Positions 1-8,619 of a stretch of DNA of 64,000 nt are shown here, in pieces. A model generated the notes under the pieces. It saw nothing but the letters and a program-made list of their open reading frames with translations. It searched no databases and was not told where the DNA came from. The position numbers and the translations under genes are program-made. The stretch is taken from the NCBI GenBank assembly GCA_942492855.1, contig OW818647.1, positions 2,480,001-2,544,000 on the forward strand. The letters are read 5' to 3'. Position 1 is the stretch's first letter. Every line of letters begins with the position of its first letter. This stretch comes from G963677485 sp942492855 (lineage in GTDB: Bacteria > Armatimonadota > HRBIN16).

Positions 1-1040
1 ACTGCCTGGAACTGGCCGTTTACCAGATTTGTGACATCATTAGATTTCACGGTGTTGTTCTTACCCGCGAAAAGGCCCAGCGTGAGGTTACCAAATGAAG
101 TGCTCAACCGCGCACCATCAAGGCTGAAGTTTCCATTGTCGTATGCCGCGATGTTTACGTAACGGTCGTTGTCAGTCCGACGGAAGATAAATGGATTCAC
201 TTGGTATTCGTATCGTCCAACGGTGAGGTCAACAGCCTTGCCAAACACCGAGACTGGGAGGTTGGCTGTGGCCTTCCAGATCGCGATATCCGTATTCGGG
301 TTTTCGTTGACACCCTTAAACTTGGATGCACTGCCATTCAAGTAGGACAGGTAGTTGCTGACCAGTATTGTGGCGGATCCGGTCGCGGTCTCACTTAGTT
401 TAGCGTCAAGGTTCAGTGCCAAGTCGTGTAGGACTGACACATTGGACAGCAGGCTACCGGTTTGCGTCGCATAGCCATTCAAGTCAGGAATGCCATTACC
501 ACTGAAGCTCTGGTTTGATCGAGCGATCAGGTTCAGATCGACACCGATCTTCAGTTTGGCTTGAGCGGCTTCGATAGCAGACACCCGTTTCTGCAGGTCA
601 GCGTCGTCCTTCTTCAAGGTCTCCACATCAACGCCTAGAGCAGCCAACTCGTCCTGAAACTCGGCAGATAGCTTCTGCAGCTTAGTTCTGTCTGTGGACA
701 ATTTAGCGATTTCTGCAATCACCTTCGGGTCTGTCACTATTTCTGTCTTGGTGACCACAGTTGGGCTATTGGCAGGTTTGTTAGCGGCGGTTTCCACCGC
801 TGACAAGCGTGATTTGAGGGTGTTGAGGGCATCTCGGATCGCTAACGCGAACTCGTAGCGTGTGAGGTTGCGGTTACCCTTGAACGTGCCGTCTGGATAG
901 CCCTTGATGATCCCATCATTAGTCAGTTCAGTGATGGCGTCGTAGGCCCAATGGCCGGTAGGGACGTCAGGATACGTCTGTGCGTGTACCGCTGTACCAA
1001 TCAGCAGTAAAGCTCCTAATCCAGAGAGGGTGGGTTTCAT
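1..1040 (-). CDS. SLH-domain outer-membrane porin, copy 1 (3' end missing)
   Basis: Reads leftward from ATG at 1040 and runs off the left edge, with 346 codons visible. It starts with a signal peptide ending near AHA|QTYPDVP, then one SLH domain (about residues 22-72, GHWAYDAITELTNDGIIKG), a predicted coiled coil (about 75-165, AELAALGVDVETLKKD-like heptads) and the first part of a beta-barrel. Known relatives anchor the outer membrane to peptidoglycan through the SLH domain and act as general porins. It is a close paralogue of the next gene: the SLH domain is almost identical and the barrel clearly homologous. An AGGAGG-like site (GGAGGACC) precedes the ATG. The C-terminus is unseen, so a closing barrel strand cannot be checked. 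Confidence 0.9.
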   Translation of the reverse strand, partial: MKPTLSGLGALLLIGTAVHAQTYPDVPTGHWAYDAITELTNDGIIKGYPDGTFKGNRNLTRYEFALAIRDALNTLKSRLSAVETAANKPANSPTVVTKTEIVTDPKVIAEIAKLSTDRTKLQKLSAEFQDELAALGVDVETLKKDDADLQKRVSAIEAAQAKLKIGVDLNLIARSNQSFSGNGIPDLNGYATQTGSLLSNVSVLHDLALNLDAKLSETATGSATILVSNYLSYLNGSASKFKGVNENPNTDIAIWKATANLPVSVFGKAVDLTVGRYEYQVNPFIFRRTDNDRYVNIAAYDNGNFSLDGARLSTSFGNLTLGLFAGKNNTVKSNDVTNLVNGQFQA

Positions 1041-1125
1041 GTTCGTGGTCCTCCATGTAATGTTGTTAGTTAAGGTGATCAGCAGCCGATCATCCACCGT
1101 CCACTGCATGTGCGAGGTTTGATCT

Positions 1126-1149
1126 AAGAGCCTTCCCAGGTTACCTCTT
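1126..1149. promoter_or_regulatory. Inverted repeat in porin 1 leader, shared with porin 2
   Basis: AAGAG (1126-1130) and CTCTT (1145-1149) flank a 14-nt spacer. The same layout, with 11 of 14 spacer bases identical, lies in the leader of the downstream paralogue at 3431-3458. In the minus-strand transcript it would fold as a hairpin about 90 nt before the start codon. It could be an RNA stability or regulatory element, or a protein operator. It matches no riboswitch that I recognise. Confidence 0.5.
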
Positions 1150-1269
1150 GTCAGATTGCATCGCCCATACCGTGGCAGAAGACTGAAAAGCATCGCTGTC
1201 ACCTTACCGAAGCAAACCGGAATGGCACATATCACTTTGTTGACTATTCCGCTCTGCTTTGTATTATTT

Positions 1270-1298
1270 ATCCTACCACATCAATTTATCACTGTCAA
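1270..1298 (-). promoter_or_regulatory. Sigma-70-type promoter of porin 1
   Basis: On the minus strand, TTGACA (1298-1293), a 17-nt spacer and TAGGAT (1275-1270). Transcription would start near 1263, giving a leader of about 220 nt. The rest of the 1041-1488 gap holds only the inverted repeat and the terminator of the next gene; I see no coding sequence in it. Confidence 0.7.
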
Positions 1299-1430
1299 AC
1301 CTGCTACAAATCCTCTAAAGCATAAGCCGTAATGGTGACTCGATGTAAGGGTAGGTTAACGGAACAGGAGGGTAAAGTGTAGAGAATGACAAGGTGCTTG
1401 GGCGGATCTTTCCTAGAATAATGGGGAGCT

Positions 1431-1466
1431 AAAACAAAAAAAGCTCCCGGACCGAAGTCCGGGAGC
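1431..1466 (-). terminator. Intrinsic terminator of porin 2
   Basis: A perfect 10-bp stem (1443-1452 with 1457-1466, arm GCTCCCGGAC) with loop CGAA. On the minus strand it is followed by a T-rich run (TTTTTTTGTTTT). It lies 23 nt past the stop codon of the porin gene. Confidence 0.93.
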
Positions 1467-1488
1467 CAGAGTTGGATACGGGAAGCTA

Positions 1489-3315
1489 CTAGAACTTCAC
1501 GCTCAACTGGGCAACGGCAACGCCGCTGGTGCTGTTCGCGGAGCCAACATAGCTGGCGGTCGCGGTGCGCACGTCAATCACCTGATACATCAGGCGAAGG
1601 GCGGTGTTCTCGGCCAGGTTCAGGTTGCTGCTAACGGTGATGAAGGCCTCACTTGGCTTCCAGCTACTAGCAAGCTTCCAAACTACGGTTTCGTAGTCCA
1701 GTCCGAGGTTCAGGTTCTCATTTACAGCATAGCTAAGCTTTGCGTTAATGTGGGTCAGCTCGTCATTGGGGGTGAGCATGGGGCGAATGCCCTCATACCA
1801 GCCGCCGTTCACACCGAGGCCGATTTTGCCGGCATTCCAGTTGATCGCAGCGTCCACACCCTTAAGACCGGTGGGGTTAATCCAGCGGCCCATGCGGCCC
1901 CAGTCACCAGCAGCCATGAAGTTCGGCTGAACTTCGCGGTAGCCGGCCTTCAGGCCGAGGCTGTCATTGATTGCATAGCTAGCACCAGCCAAAATGGCAT
2001 AGTTCTTGCTGTTCATTTTCTGAACGTCGTTCTTGTTCAGGTTGCTCTGTGCGAAGTCAGCATAAACATCAACAGCTCCGAAGAGGCTGTTAACCTTCAG
2101 GCTTCCGCCGAATGTCTCTAGTCGATTGTCCACACCACCAACGAGAACGGGGGTGCTGTAGCCAGAAGCGACGTAAGCGGCACTCAGGCTGATGTTTTCG
2201 CCGAAGTTCAGGCCCATGGTCACACCAGCGGTCTGGTCAAGTTCGACGACTCCCGTTGGGGTGCCACCGATGAAGCTGCTGCTGAGCAGCATATCCATGA
2301 AGTTGTCGCCGTTGTTGCTGGTGACGGTGTTGTTCTTACCTGCGAACATGCCGAGGGATACTGGGCCAAAGCTGGTGGCGAGTTTAGCGCCGTCCATGCT
2401 GTAGTTACCATTATCGTAAGCGGCGATGTTTACATAGGCGTCATTGTCAACACGCTTCAGGATGAGCGGGCTCACCTGATTCTCGTAACGACCCACGGTC
2501 ACGTCGACAGCCTTGCCGAACACGGATACGGGCAGGCTAGCTGAAGCCTTCCAGATCACGATGTCGGTGTTAGCGTTGCGGTCGTAACCATAGAACTGAG
2601 AGGTGGTGCCGTTCAGGTAAGGAAGGTAGTTGCTTACCAGCAGGGTGGCGTTACCGGTGGCGGTGTCGCTCAACTTAGCGTCGAGGTTCAGGGCCAGGTT
2701 ATGCAGCACGTCTACGTTGGAAAGCAGGCCTTCGGCCCTGGTGTTCACACCGTTCAGGTCAGGAGTTGTGCGGTTGCCGAAGCTCTGGGTGCCGCGGATG
2801 ATGAAATCCAGATCAGCACTGATTTTCAGCTTCGCCATAGCAGCCTCGATGGCAGCTACGCGCTTCTGTAGATCAGAGTTGTCCTTCTTCAGGGCTTCCA
2901 CGTCTACGCCAAGAGCGGCTAACTCGTCCTGGAACTCGGTAGCAAGCTTCTGCATTTTAGCGCTGTCAGCAGCCAGCTTTGTGAGCTCAGCGGCGACTTT
3001 GGGGTCCGTAACCGTCTCAACTTTGTTGATGACGGTAGGAGCGACTGCAGGCTTGTTGCTAGCGGCTTCGATTGCGTCCATGCGGCTCTTCAGGGTAGCA
3101 AGAGCATCGCGAAGGGCCAATGCGAATTCGTAGCGAGTCAGGTTGCGGTTACCCTTGAAGGTGCCGTCCGGATAGCCCTTGATGATACCATCATTAGTTA
3201 GTTCAGTGATGGCGTCGTAGGCCCAGTGACCGGTCGGTACGTCAGGGTAGGTCTGGGAAAATGCTGCGCTGCTCAAAAGAACAACGGCTCCCAGGCTAAT
3301 CAGGGTTCGATTCAT
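1489..3315 (-). CDS. SLH-domain outer-membrane porin, copy 2
   Basis: 608 residues, complete. A signal peptide (cleavage near AFS|QTYPDV) is followed by one SLH domain (about 22-72), a coiled-coil spacer (about 75-165) and a beta-barrel of about 440 residues. The protein ends in VKF: a terminal Phe is the usual outer-membrane assembly signal of barrels. Known SLH porins of diderm bacteria bind pyruvylated secondary cell-wall polymer and form the main diffusion channel. GGAGG sits 8 nt before ATG. It has its own promoter and terminator, so the two tandem porins are separate transcription units. High expression is expected from the strong terminator and long leader (inference). Confidence 0.92.
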   Translation of the reverse strand: MNRTLISLGAVVLLSSAAFSQTYPDVPTGHWAYDAITELTNDGIIKGYPDGTFKGNRNLTRYEFALALRDALATLKSRMDAIEAASNKPAVAPTVINKVETVTDPKVAAELTKLAADSAKMQKLATEFQDELAALGVDVEALKKDNSDLQKRVAAIEAAMAKLKISADLDFIIRGTQSFGNRTTPDLNGVNTRAEGLLSNVDVLHNLALNLDAKLSDTATGNATLLVSNYLPYLNGTTSQFYGYDRNANTDIVIWKASASLPVSVFGKAVDVTVGRYENQVSPLILKRVDNDAYVNIAAYDNGNYSMDGAKLATSFGPVSLGMFAGKNNTVTSNNGDNFMDMLLSSSFIGGTPTGVVELDQTAGVTMGLNFGENISLSAAYVASGYSTPVLVGGVDNRLETFGGSLKVNSLFGAVDVYADFAQSNLNKNDVQKMNSKNYAILAGASYAINDSLGLKAGYREVQPNFMAAGDWGRMGRWINPTGLKGVDAAINWNAGKIGLGVNGGWYEGIRPMLTPNDELTHINAKLSYAVNENLNLGLDYETVVWKLASSWKPSEAFITVSSNLNLAENTALRLMYQVIDVRTATASYVGSANSTSGVAVAQLSVKF

Positions 3316-3430
3316 GGTTGTTGGTTCCTCCGTTTCAGGTGTACTGAAAGCTGAGTAGATTTGAGTGTAACACCCAAATATGAAGATAGAACCAGCCGAT
3401 GTCTCGTCACCGGAACCGGAACCACATTTT

Positions 3431-3458
3431 GCAAGAGCCTGCCAGGGTTACCTCTTGC
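3431..3458. promoter_or_regulatory. Inverted repeat in porin 2 leader
   Basis: Perfect 7-bp arms GCAAGAG (3431-3437) and CTCTTGC (3452-3458) with a 14-nt spacer. This is the counterpart of the element at 1126-1149. It lies about 115 nt before the porin start, inside the predicted leader. The flanking sequence has diverged much more than the element, which argues for selection on it. Confidence 0.55.
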
Positions 3459-3600
3459 CTTTGTGTTTCTTATCCAGATCAGATTCTTAGGCTGGCTCTA
3501 ATCTCTCAAGTGTGCTCCCCGTCCGCTGATCTCGAAAATCAACCCTACTCCACAGCAGGGACGGATGGCGACTGCCCATTACACAAGACACACCAAAAGC

Positions 3601-3629
3601 ATCTTACCACCTAATACCAGGTTCGACAA
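3601..3629 (-). promoter_or_regulatory. Probable promoter of porin 2
   Basis: On the minus strand, TTGTCG (3629-3624), a 17-nt spacer and TAAGAT (3606-3601). The spacer ends in GTGG just before the -10, as in the promoter of copy 1. It implies a leader of about 280 nt. The remaining DNA to 3860 is AT-rich and holds a -10-like TATAAT at 3748-3753 facing the plus-strand gene, without a good -35. Confidence 0.5.
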
Positions 3630-3860
3630 GCCAATTTCACACCAATTTACACTATTTTCTATAGATTTTGAGTAAAATCTCTCATATTTGAGTAAAAATA
3701 CTGCTCCGTGCACATGCTAAAGGGCATACAAGCTGTGGAATCTCAGGTATAATCAATTTTCTGTCCATTTATCTACAAGGTGCGTATCGCGCATGGAAAG
3801 CCGTCTCGAGGCCGACACCCATGGCCGGTATGCTAAAATATGCACAGGGGTAAGATGTAG

Positions 3861-4781
3861 ATGAGCCACCAGTTAGTTGAATGTGTTCCCAATGTCAGCG
3901 AAGGCCGGAATCAGTCGGTGATCATCCAGTTGGCAGAGGCCATTCAAACGACACCTGGTGTCACTCTAGCCAACACCCATTCAGACCCAGACCACAACCG
4001 CACTGTATTTACCTTCTATGGAACCCCCACCAGCGTGCAGCAAGCCGCCATTGCCCTGGCAAAGCGGTGTGTAGAGCTACTCGATATGACCAAACACGAT
4101 GGCATGCACCCATGTCTCGGAGCACTCGACGTTTGCCCGTTTGTACCCATGCATAACTGCCCAATGGCCGTCTGTATTGATTTGGCGAGATCGACGGCAG
4201 AGAGCATTTCTCTAGCTACAGGCATCCCTTGTTACCTGTACGAACAGGCCGCCTACAGAGCAGACCGAAGCGCACTACCCGTGATACGCAGGGGCGGGTT
4301 CGTTGGAAGAGTAGGATGTTGGCAGCAAGACGAATTAGCACCGGACTATGGGCCCCCTCAGTTGCACCCCACCGCAGGAGCATCTATAGTCGGCGCCCGC
4401 TGGCCGCTTGTAGCCTATAACATCAACCTGGCCGGTCCATTTTTAAGCGAAGCCAGGCAGATCGCCAGGCAGATCAGGCAGCAGCGAGAAACCAACCCAG
4501 CGTTAACCGGCGTGCGGGCGCTTGGGCTGCTTTTACCATCGAAGAACCAGGCACAAGTCAGCATGAACCTCACCCAACCCAACATAACACCGCTCGAGGG
4601 CGTCTATTCATATGTTTGCAGTCTGGCGCAATCACTGGGTGTGGCGACAACCGATGCGGAACTGGTAGGATGCCTGCCTGTTTCGATGTTGCGGACCACC
4701 CTGCGGCAGGCCTACGGCTTACCGAGTATCGACTTAGGCCAGATACTACCCATCGAACTTAACAGTACAGAAACGGAATAA
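3861..4781 (+). CDS. Glutamate formimidoyltransferase (FTCD N-terminal type)
   Basis: 306 residues, matching the stand-alone formiminotransferase length. The start MSHQLVECVPNVSEGRN is the family signature. HSDPDHNRTVFT (about 41-52) and MTKHDGMHPCLGALD (about 76-91) form the folate/formimino-glutamate site. The enzyme transfers the formimino group from N-formimino-L-glutamate to tetrahydrofolate, the last step of one histidine-degradation branch. No hutH, hutU or hutI lies nearby, so it may serve folate one-carbon supply or purine breakdown instead (inference). Eight bases separate it from the antiporter gene downstream, suggesting one transcript. Confidence 0.93.
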   Translation: MSHQLVECVPNVSEGRNQSVIIQLAEAIQTTPGVTLANTHSDPDHNRTVFTFYGTPTSVQQAAIALAKRCVELLDMTKHDGMHPCLGALDVCPFVPMHNCPMAVCIDLARSTAESISLATGIPCYLYEQAAYRADRSALPVIRRGGFVGRVGCWQQDELAPDYGPPQLHPTAGASIVGARWPLVAYNINLAGPFLSEARQIARQIRQQRETNPALTGVRALGLLLPSKNQAQVSMNLTQPNITPLEGVYSYVCSLAQSLGVATTDAELVGCLPVSMLRTTLRQAYGLPSIDLGQILPIELNSTETE

Positions 4782-4789
4782 CCTAAATC

Positions 4790-6034
4790 ATGACCGCCAT
4801 CGCAGAAGCCTGGAAAAGCTACTCAGCCGGAATTCCAGCGGATCAGATGCATCTTCTGGTGTTGCTGGCCATTCTGGGCACGGCCCTGCTGGTGGCAAAA
4901 CTGCTGGGCGAACTCTGCGAGCGCATCGGCCAGCCTGCCGTCCTCGGCGAGCTTGTGGCCGGGTTAATACTCGGACCATCGGTCGTCGGCATGCTCCGCA
5001 CCGGCGGTAGCATGGGGCATGAGTTAATGCTGTTTGCCGAAATCGGAGCGATATTCCTTCTGTTTGAAATCGGCATGGAAACAGATCTGCGTGACATGGC
5101 CAAGGTGGGCAAACAAGCCATGCTTGTGGCCATGGTAGGCGTAGCGGTACCCATGATACTGGGATATGGCGTAACCCTCTGGCTGCTGCCTGATGGGGCA
5201 AACGCCAATATCCGGGCACTTTTCATAGGGGCCACTCTGGCAGCTACCAGTGTAGGCATCACCGCACGCGTGCTGGCAGACATGGGCATTTTGAAGCGTG
5301 CCGAGAGCCAGGTGATTCTGGGAGCTGCGGTGATAGATGACGTAATCGGGCTGGTGATCCTGGCCGTGGTCAGCGGAATGGCTACCGACGGGGGTGTGAG
5401 TGCTTTTACCATCACCCGGACGATCGTGATCGCCGCCGTGTTTCTGGGCGGATCGATCTGGCTGGGTCTTTGGCTTGGGCCCAGAATTGGCAAACGCGTC
5501 CGGGACATGAAGGTGCGGGCGGCATATACCACCTTCGTCGTCATCTGTCTGTTGTTCATGGCCGCAGCCGCTCAGTTCGCCGGACTGGCCGTCATCATAG
5601 GGGCATTTGCTGCCGGTCTGGTTGTCAATCGGTCGTCACACAACCACGCTGTTCGCGAAAGGCTGTCAGCGGTAGGTGATATTTTCACGCCGCTCTTTTT
5701 CGTGATGATGGGTGCGCAAATGGATTTAAGAAGCCTCACATCGGCCGATAGCGTGTTAGGTTTGACCATTGCGTTGATAATTGTGGCTGTGTTGGGCAAA
5801 TTGGCAAGCTGTTTACCACTGATTCGCAGTAAAATGCAGATACTACTGGTTGGTGTGGGCATGATACCCCGTGGAGAAGTGGGCATCATCTTCGCAACTA
5901 TCGGTATGAAGGCTGGGGCTTTCGATCACACGCTATATACTGTCATACTAATACTGGTGATGTTTACCACACTAATTACACCAGTTTGGCTAAAAAAGCT
6001 GGTATCGGCGCCTTCAAACGCGCCTAAAGCTTGA
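4790..6034 (+). CDS. Cation:proton antiporter, NapA-like (CPA2)
   Basis: 414 residues with about 12 hydrophobic segments. The N-terminal ERIGQPAVLGELVAGLILGPS is typical of the CPA2 family. AAVIDDVIGL (about residue 180) carries the paired Asp of electrogenic NapA/NhaA-type exchangers; K+/H+ Kef proteins usually have Gln-Asp here. PRGEVGII near the C-terminus is a second family motif. There is no RCK/TrkA-N domain after the membrane part. It probably exchanges Na+ for H+ across the inner membrane. It follows the formimidoyltransferase by 8 nt and is likely co-transcribed; no shared function is evident. Confidence 0.88.
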   Translation: MTAIAEAWKSYSAGIPADQMHLLVLLAILGTALLVAKLLGELCERIGQPAVLGELVAGLILGPSVVGMLRTGGSMGHELMLFAEIGAIFLLFEIGMETDLRDMAKVGKQAMLVAMVGVAVPMILGYGVTLWLLPDGANANIRALFIGATLAATSVGITARVLADMGILKRAESQVILGAAVIDDVIGLVILAVVSGMATDGGVSAFTITRTIVIAAVFLGGSIWLGLWLGPRIGKRVRDMKVRAAYTTFVVICLLFMAAAAQFAGLAVIIGAFAAGLVVNRSSHNHAVRERLSAVGDIFTPLFFVMMGAQMDLRSLTSADSVLGLTIALIIVAVLGKLASCLPLIRSKMQILLVGVGMIPRGEVGIIFATIGMKAGAFDHTLYTVILILVMFTTLITPVWLKKLVSAPSNAPKA

Positions 6035-6053
6035 CGTAAAGAAAAAGGCTATG

Positions 6054-6079
6054 ATACCATTCGACTGGTAATATGGTAT
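6054..6079. promoter_or_regulatory. Small inverted repeat before secreted-protein gene
   Basis: ATACCAT (6054-6060) and ATGGTAT (6073-6079) with a 12-nt spacer, between the antiporter stop and the next start. It could be an operator or a weak transcript end. There is no T-run. Confidence 0.3.
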
Positions 6080-6125
6080 TATCGCCGAATCGGCATCAGC
6101 TCCTCGGGAGGACTGTGTACGTATC

Positions 6126-7715
6126 ATGAGAGCACATTGGACCGCACCGATCTCCGCTGCCACTGTGGTGGCCCTTTCGCTGGGGCTTGCCTCTGCGAGT
6201 TTCGCGCAGCGGGTTCCGTTCAGTATTCTACGACCCCGTGACGGCGCGATGGTAAGAGGTGACGTCACAGTCACTATTCCCAAAGCCAGCGTTCCGGACG
6301 GGTCCTACCTTACCTTGTCTATCAACGGTAAGTTTCTCCAGGCGTTTTACCCGGAAAGCGGAAGCAACTCCGACACCGTGCAATACACCTGGGACACCAA
6401 ACAGCCACTCTCTGGCAAGCCGGTAGCAGATGGAGACTATACGATTAGTTTCAAACTGTTCACCAAAGATGAACCCAAACCTGTTGACAGCACCGAAGTT
6501 CGTGTGCGCGTTGCCAACAAAAGCGGAATCTTTGTTGATAGCGGACTTAATAGCGGGTATCGCCGTAATGCAGATGGAACCATATCTGTGGCCTCACAAG
6601 GCGTGATGTTGAAATATTACTTCACCCCCGGTAACACCATGAAATTTAACATGGATAATGGTCTGTTAGGCATACCGCAAGGGACCCAGACAGATAACCC
6701 CACACCGGATGCCACCGGGAAGCGCAAATTGTACAGCTCCAAGCTGCAGCACATGTTCATGCCCATCGGTAAGGGTGAACTTCCCAACAGGGGCGACAGC
6801 CTGGCCGTTGTCAGGCAGCAGCGGATTACCACAAAAGAGACAGTGGGCGATTCCGCTCCTGTCACCACCAGCATGAATGCTTACCTGCCATTAACGCAGT
6901 TCATGGCCTACAGTGGTGATGTTGTTTACACTTTGACGCAGAAATCCGCTGACCCCAGCAGATACCCTGTGATCAATCTACCCAACATGCCGGAGCGGAT
7001 TGTCGCTCCTGGGGCCAAATGGAACATGAGTTTGATGCTCAGTCGACCAGACAGCAACGACTCTTCCATTACCCGTATTCCTGCCACTGCATCAGCAGTT
7101 GGCTACGAATGGGAAAACAACCTGCCCTGTATGCGCATTCAAGTGACCGCCGACCGCCCACAGCCGACCGCAAAGCCGGGCTTTGGTGAGCAGCTAGTCA
7201 AGCGAATGCAGTTTGAGGGCACCATCTGGTACGGTATTACCGTTGGCAAGGTAGTTCGCTTTGACGGCGCACTCACAGTAACCAAAGATAAGCCCGATGA
7301 CACAGTAGAAAATGACCCTAACATCCGCGCTTTCAACACCGGCGGTTCTGGCACTGGTATGACCATGCCTGGTATGGGTGGCGGTGGTATGACGATGCCC
7401 GGAATGGGCGGCGGAGGCATGACCGGCGGTGGCAGCGTAATGTCACCATCTGGTGGGGGCGGTACTACCGGACCCAGTATGCCCGGCGGCATGATGATGC
7501 CCCGCTCACCATCCGGTGGCGGCGGTATGACTGGCCCGAGCATGCCCGGTATGATGACCATGCCTGGGATGGGCGGCGGTGGTATGACCGGCCCAAGTAT
7601 GCCCGGAATGGGCGGTGGTATGACAATGCCTGGAATGGGTGGTTCGTCTACCGGCGGTAGCGGCTACTCCGAAATCGGGATACTCATCTACCAGTTCAGC
7701 ATGAAACTTCAGTAA
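6126..7715 (+). CDS. Secreted protein with Ig-like domain and Met/Gly/Pro repeat tail
   Basis: 529 residues. A signal peptide (cleavage near ASFA|QRVPF) is followed by an Ig-like segment (about 30-140, RPRDGAMVRGDVTVTI and VADGDYTISFKLF, as in cell-surface Ig folds). A middle region without recognisable family (about 150-400) comes next, then a low-complexity tail (about 405-515) of repeated MTMPGMGGGG-like units, ending in a short ordered YSEIGILIYQFSMKLQ. The first part suggests an exported or cell-surface protein. The tail could be a flexible linker or a thioether-rich metal-binding region; nothing in the context decides. GGGAGGA lies about 14 nt before the ATG. A hairpin follows the stop. 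Function unknown. Confidence 0.75.
   Translation: MRAHWTAPISAATVVALSLGLASASFAQRVPFSILRPRDGAMVRGDVTVTIPKASVPDGSYLTLSINGKFLQAFYPESGSNSDTVQYTWDTKQPLSGKPVADGDYTISFKLFTKDEPKPVDSTEVRVRVANKSGIFVDSGLNSGYRRNADGTISVASQGVMLKYYFTPGNTMKFNMDNGLLGIPQGTQTDNPTPDATGKRKLYSSKLQHMFMPIGKGELPNRGDSLAVVRQQRITTKETVGDSAPVTTSMNAYLPLTQFMAYSGDVVYTLTQKSADPSRYPVINLPNMPERIVAPGAKWNMSLMLSRPDSNDSSITRIPATASAVGYEWENNLPCMRIQVTADRPQPTAKPGFGEQLVKRMQFEGTIWYGITVGKVVRFDGALTVTKDKPDDTVENDPNIRAFNTGGSGTGMTMPGMGGGGMTMPGMGGGGMTGGGSVMSPSGGGGTTGPSMPGGMMMPRSPSGGGGMTGPSMPGMMTMPGMGGGGMTGPSMPGMGGGMTMPGMGGSSTGGSGYSEIGILIYQFSMKLQ
7342..7665 (+). repeat. Coding tandem repeats (Met-Pro-Gly-Met-Gly units)
   Basis: Imperfect repeats of about 27-48 nt built on ATGCCTGGNATGGGYGGCGG encode the tail of the secreted protein. 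Unit number is likely to vary between strains through slippage. Confidence 0.85.
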
Positions 7716-7725
7716 TATCACATCT

Positions 7726-7749
7726 GGGGAGCGTGATCTCACGCTCCCC
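7726..7749. terminator. Hairpin between secreted-protein gene and tatC
   Basis: A perfect 11-bp inverted repeat GGGGAGCGTGA / TCACGCTCCCC with only a 2-nt centre. It starts 10 nt after the stop at 7715. No U-tract follows, so it may be a transcript-stabilising hairpin rather than a true terminator. Confidence 0.55.
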
Positions 7750-7769
7750 TCAGAAAGCTACACACACTT

Positions 7770-8552
7770 TTGGCAAGTCACACACCCCGCGAACATGAGC
7801 TGATCGACCATCTCACCGAACTCCGCAACCGGATTATGCGTATCCTCATCGCGGTGATCATCGGATGGATCATCGGATGGGTGCTATTCACCCCAGCATA
7901 TGAGATACTGTACCGGCCTATGGAAGAACCTCTGAAGCAGGTTTCGGGCAAGCTCGTGTTCATGCACCTTAGCGACGGGTTTTTCCTAAAAGTTCAGCTC
8001 TCGTTTGTGCTTGGACTGATATTTGTGATGCCCTATGTGCTGTATGAAATATGGGCGTTTGTGGCCCCTGCCCTCACTACCGAAGAGCGGAAAGAGGCTA
8101 GCTGGTTCCTGCCATTTTCGGCCTGCCTGTTTTTCATGGGCGTCGCGATGGGCTATTGGATGCTCCCGGCCGCTTTTAATTGGTTCATCAGCTACATTAA
8201 AGATTTCGGCGCAGGCGGCGCTCAGTTGTTTCAGAACCCGCTTCAGTTTGTGCTACTTACAGTCAAGATACTTCTGGCATTCGGTGTATCATTTGAACTG
8301 CCTGTCATCATCATACTGGCTGCTAAGCTGGGACTGGTGACATCCGCCAAACTGAACTACTACTGGCGTCATGCTATTGTGCTGATCGCGACATTCGCTG
8401 CGATCATCACCCCGACCTCTGATCCGCTATCTATGACAATACTCACCGTGCCGATGGTGGTGCTCTATTTCATCACTATCACCATCGTGAAAGGCATTGA
8501 GACACAGAAGGTCAAGGCCAAGGCGAAAGCTGAGAAACTACAGCAACTTTGA
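7770..8552 (+). CDS. tatC: Sec-independent protein translocase TatC
   Basis: 260 residues with six hydrophobic segments. The N-terminal EHELIDHLTELRNRIMRI is the TatC signature that contacts the twin-arginine signal. FLKVQLSFVLGLIFVMPYVLYEIWAFVAPALTTEERK (quoted only to locate the first periplasmic loop and helix 2-3) and ITPTSDPLSM near the end are also typical. TatC is the receptor of the twin-arginine translocase in the inner membrane and exports folded proteins. No tatA or tatB is in the window. The start is TTG at 7770: no in-frame ATG lies between the hairpin and the conserved N-terminus. The ribosome site is weak. Confidence 0.93.
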   Translation: MASHTPREHELIDHLTELRNRIMRILIAVIIGWIIGWVLFTPAYEILYRPMEEPLKQVSGKLVFMHLSDGFFLKVQLSFVLGLIFVMPYVLYEIWAFVAPALTTEERKEASWFLPFSACLFFMGVAMGYWMLPAAFNWFISYIKDFGAGGAQLFQNPLQFVLLTVKILLAFGVSFELPVIIILAAKLGLVTSAKLNYYWRHAIVLIATFAAIITPTSDPLSMTILTVPMVVLYFITITIVKGIETQKVKAKAKAEKLQQL

Positions 8553-8619
8553 TATCTGTGTATCATATTGTTGTATCCGTAACGGTAATTCACCAAAGTT
8601 CACATGAAGGACATCAACA

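Noticed and set aside
1126..1150. Cyclic di-GMP or cobalamin riboswitch in porin leader
   Set aside because: GGTAACC looked suggestive, but the conserved core residues of those classes are missing.
7139..7742. Pro/Gly- and His-rich minus-strand frames
   Set aside because: They are antisense readings of the Met/Gly repeat tail.
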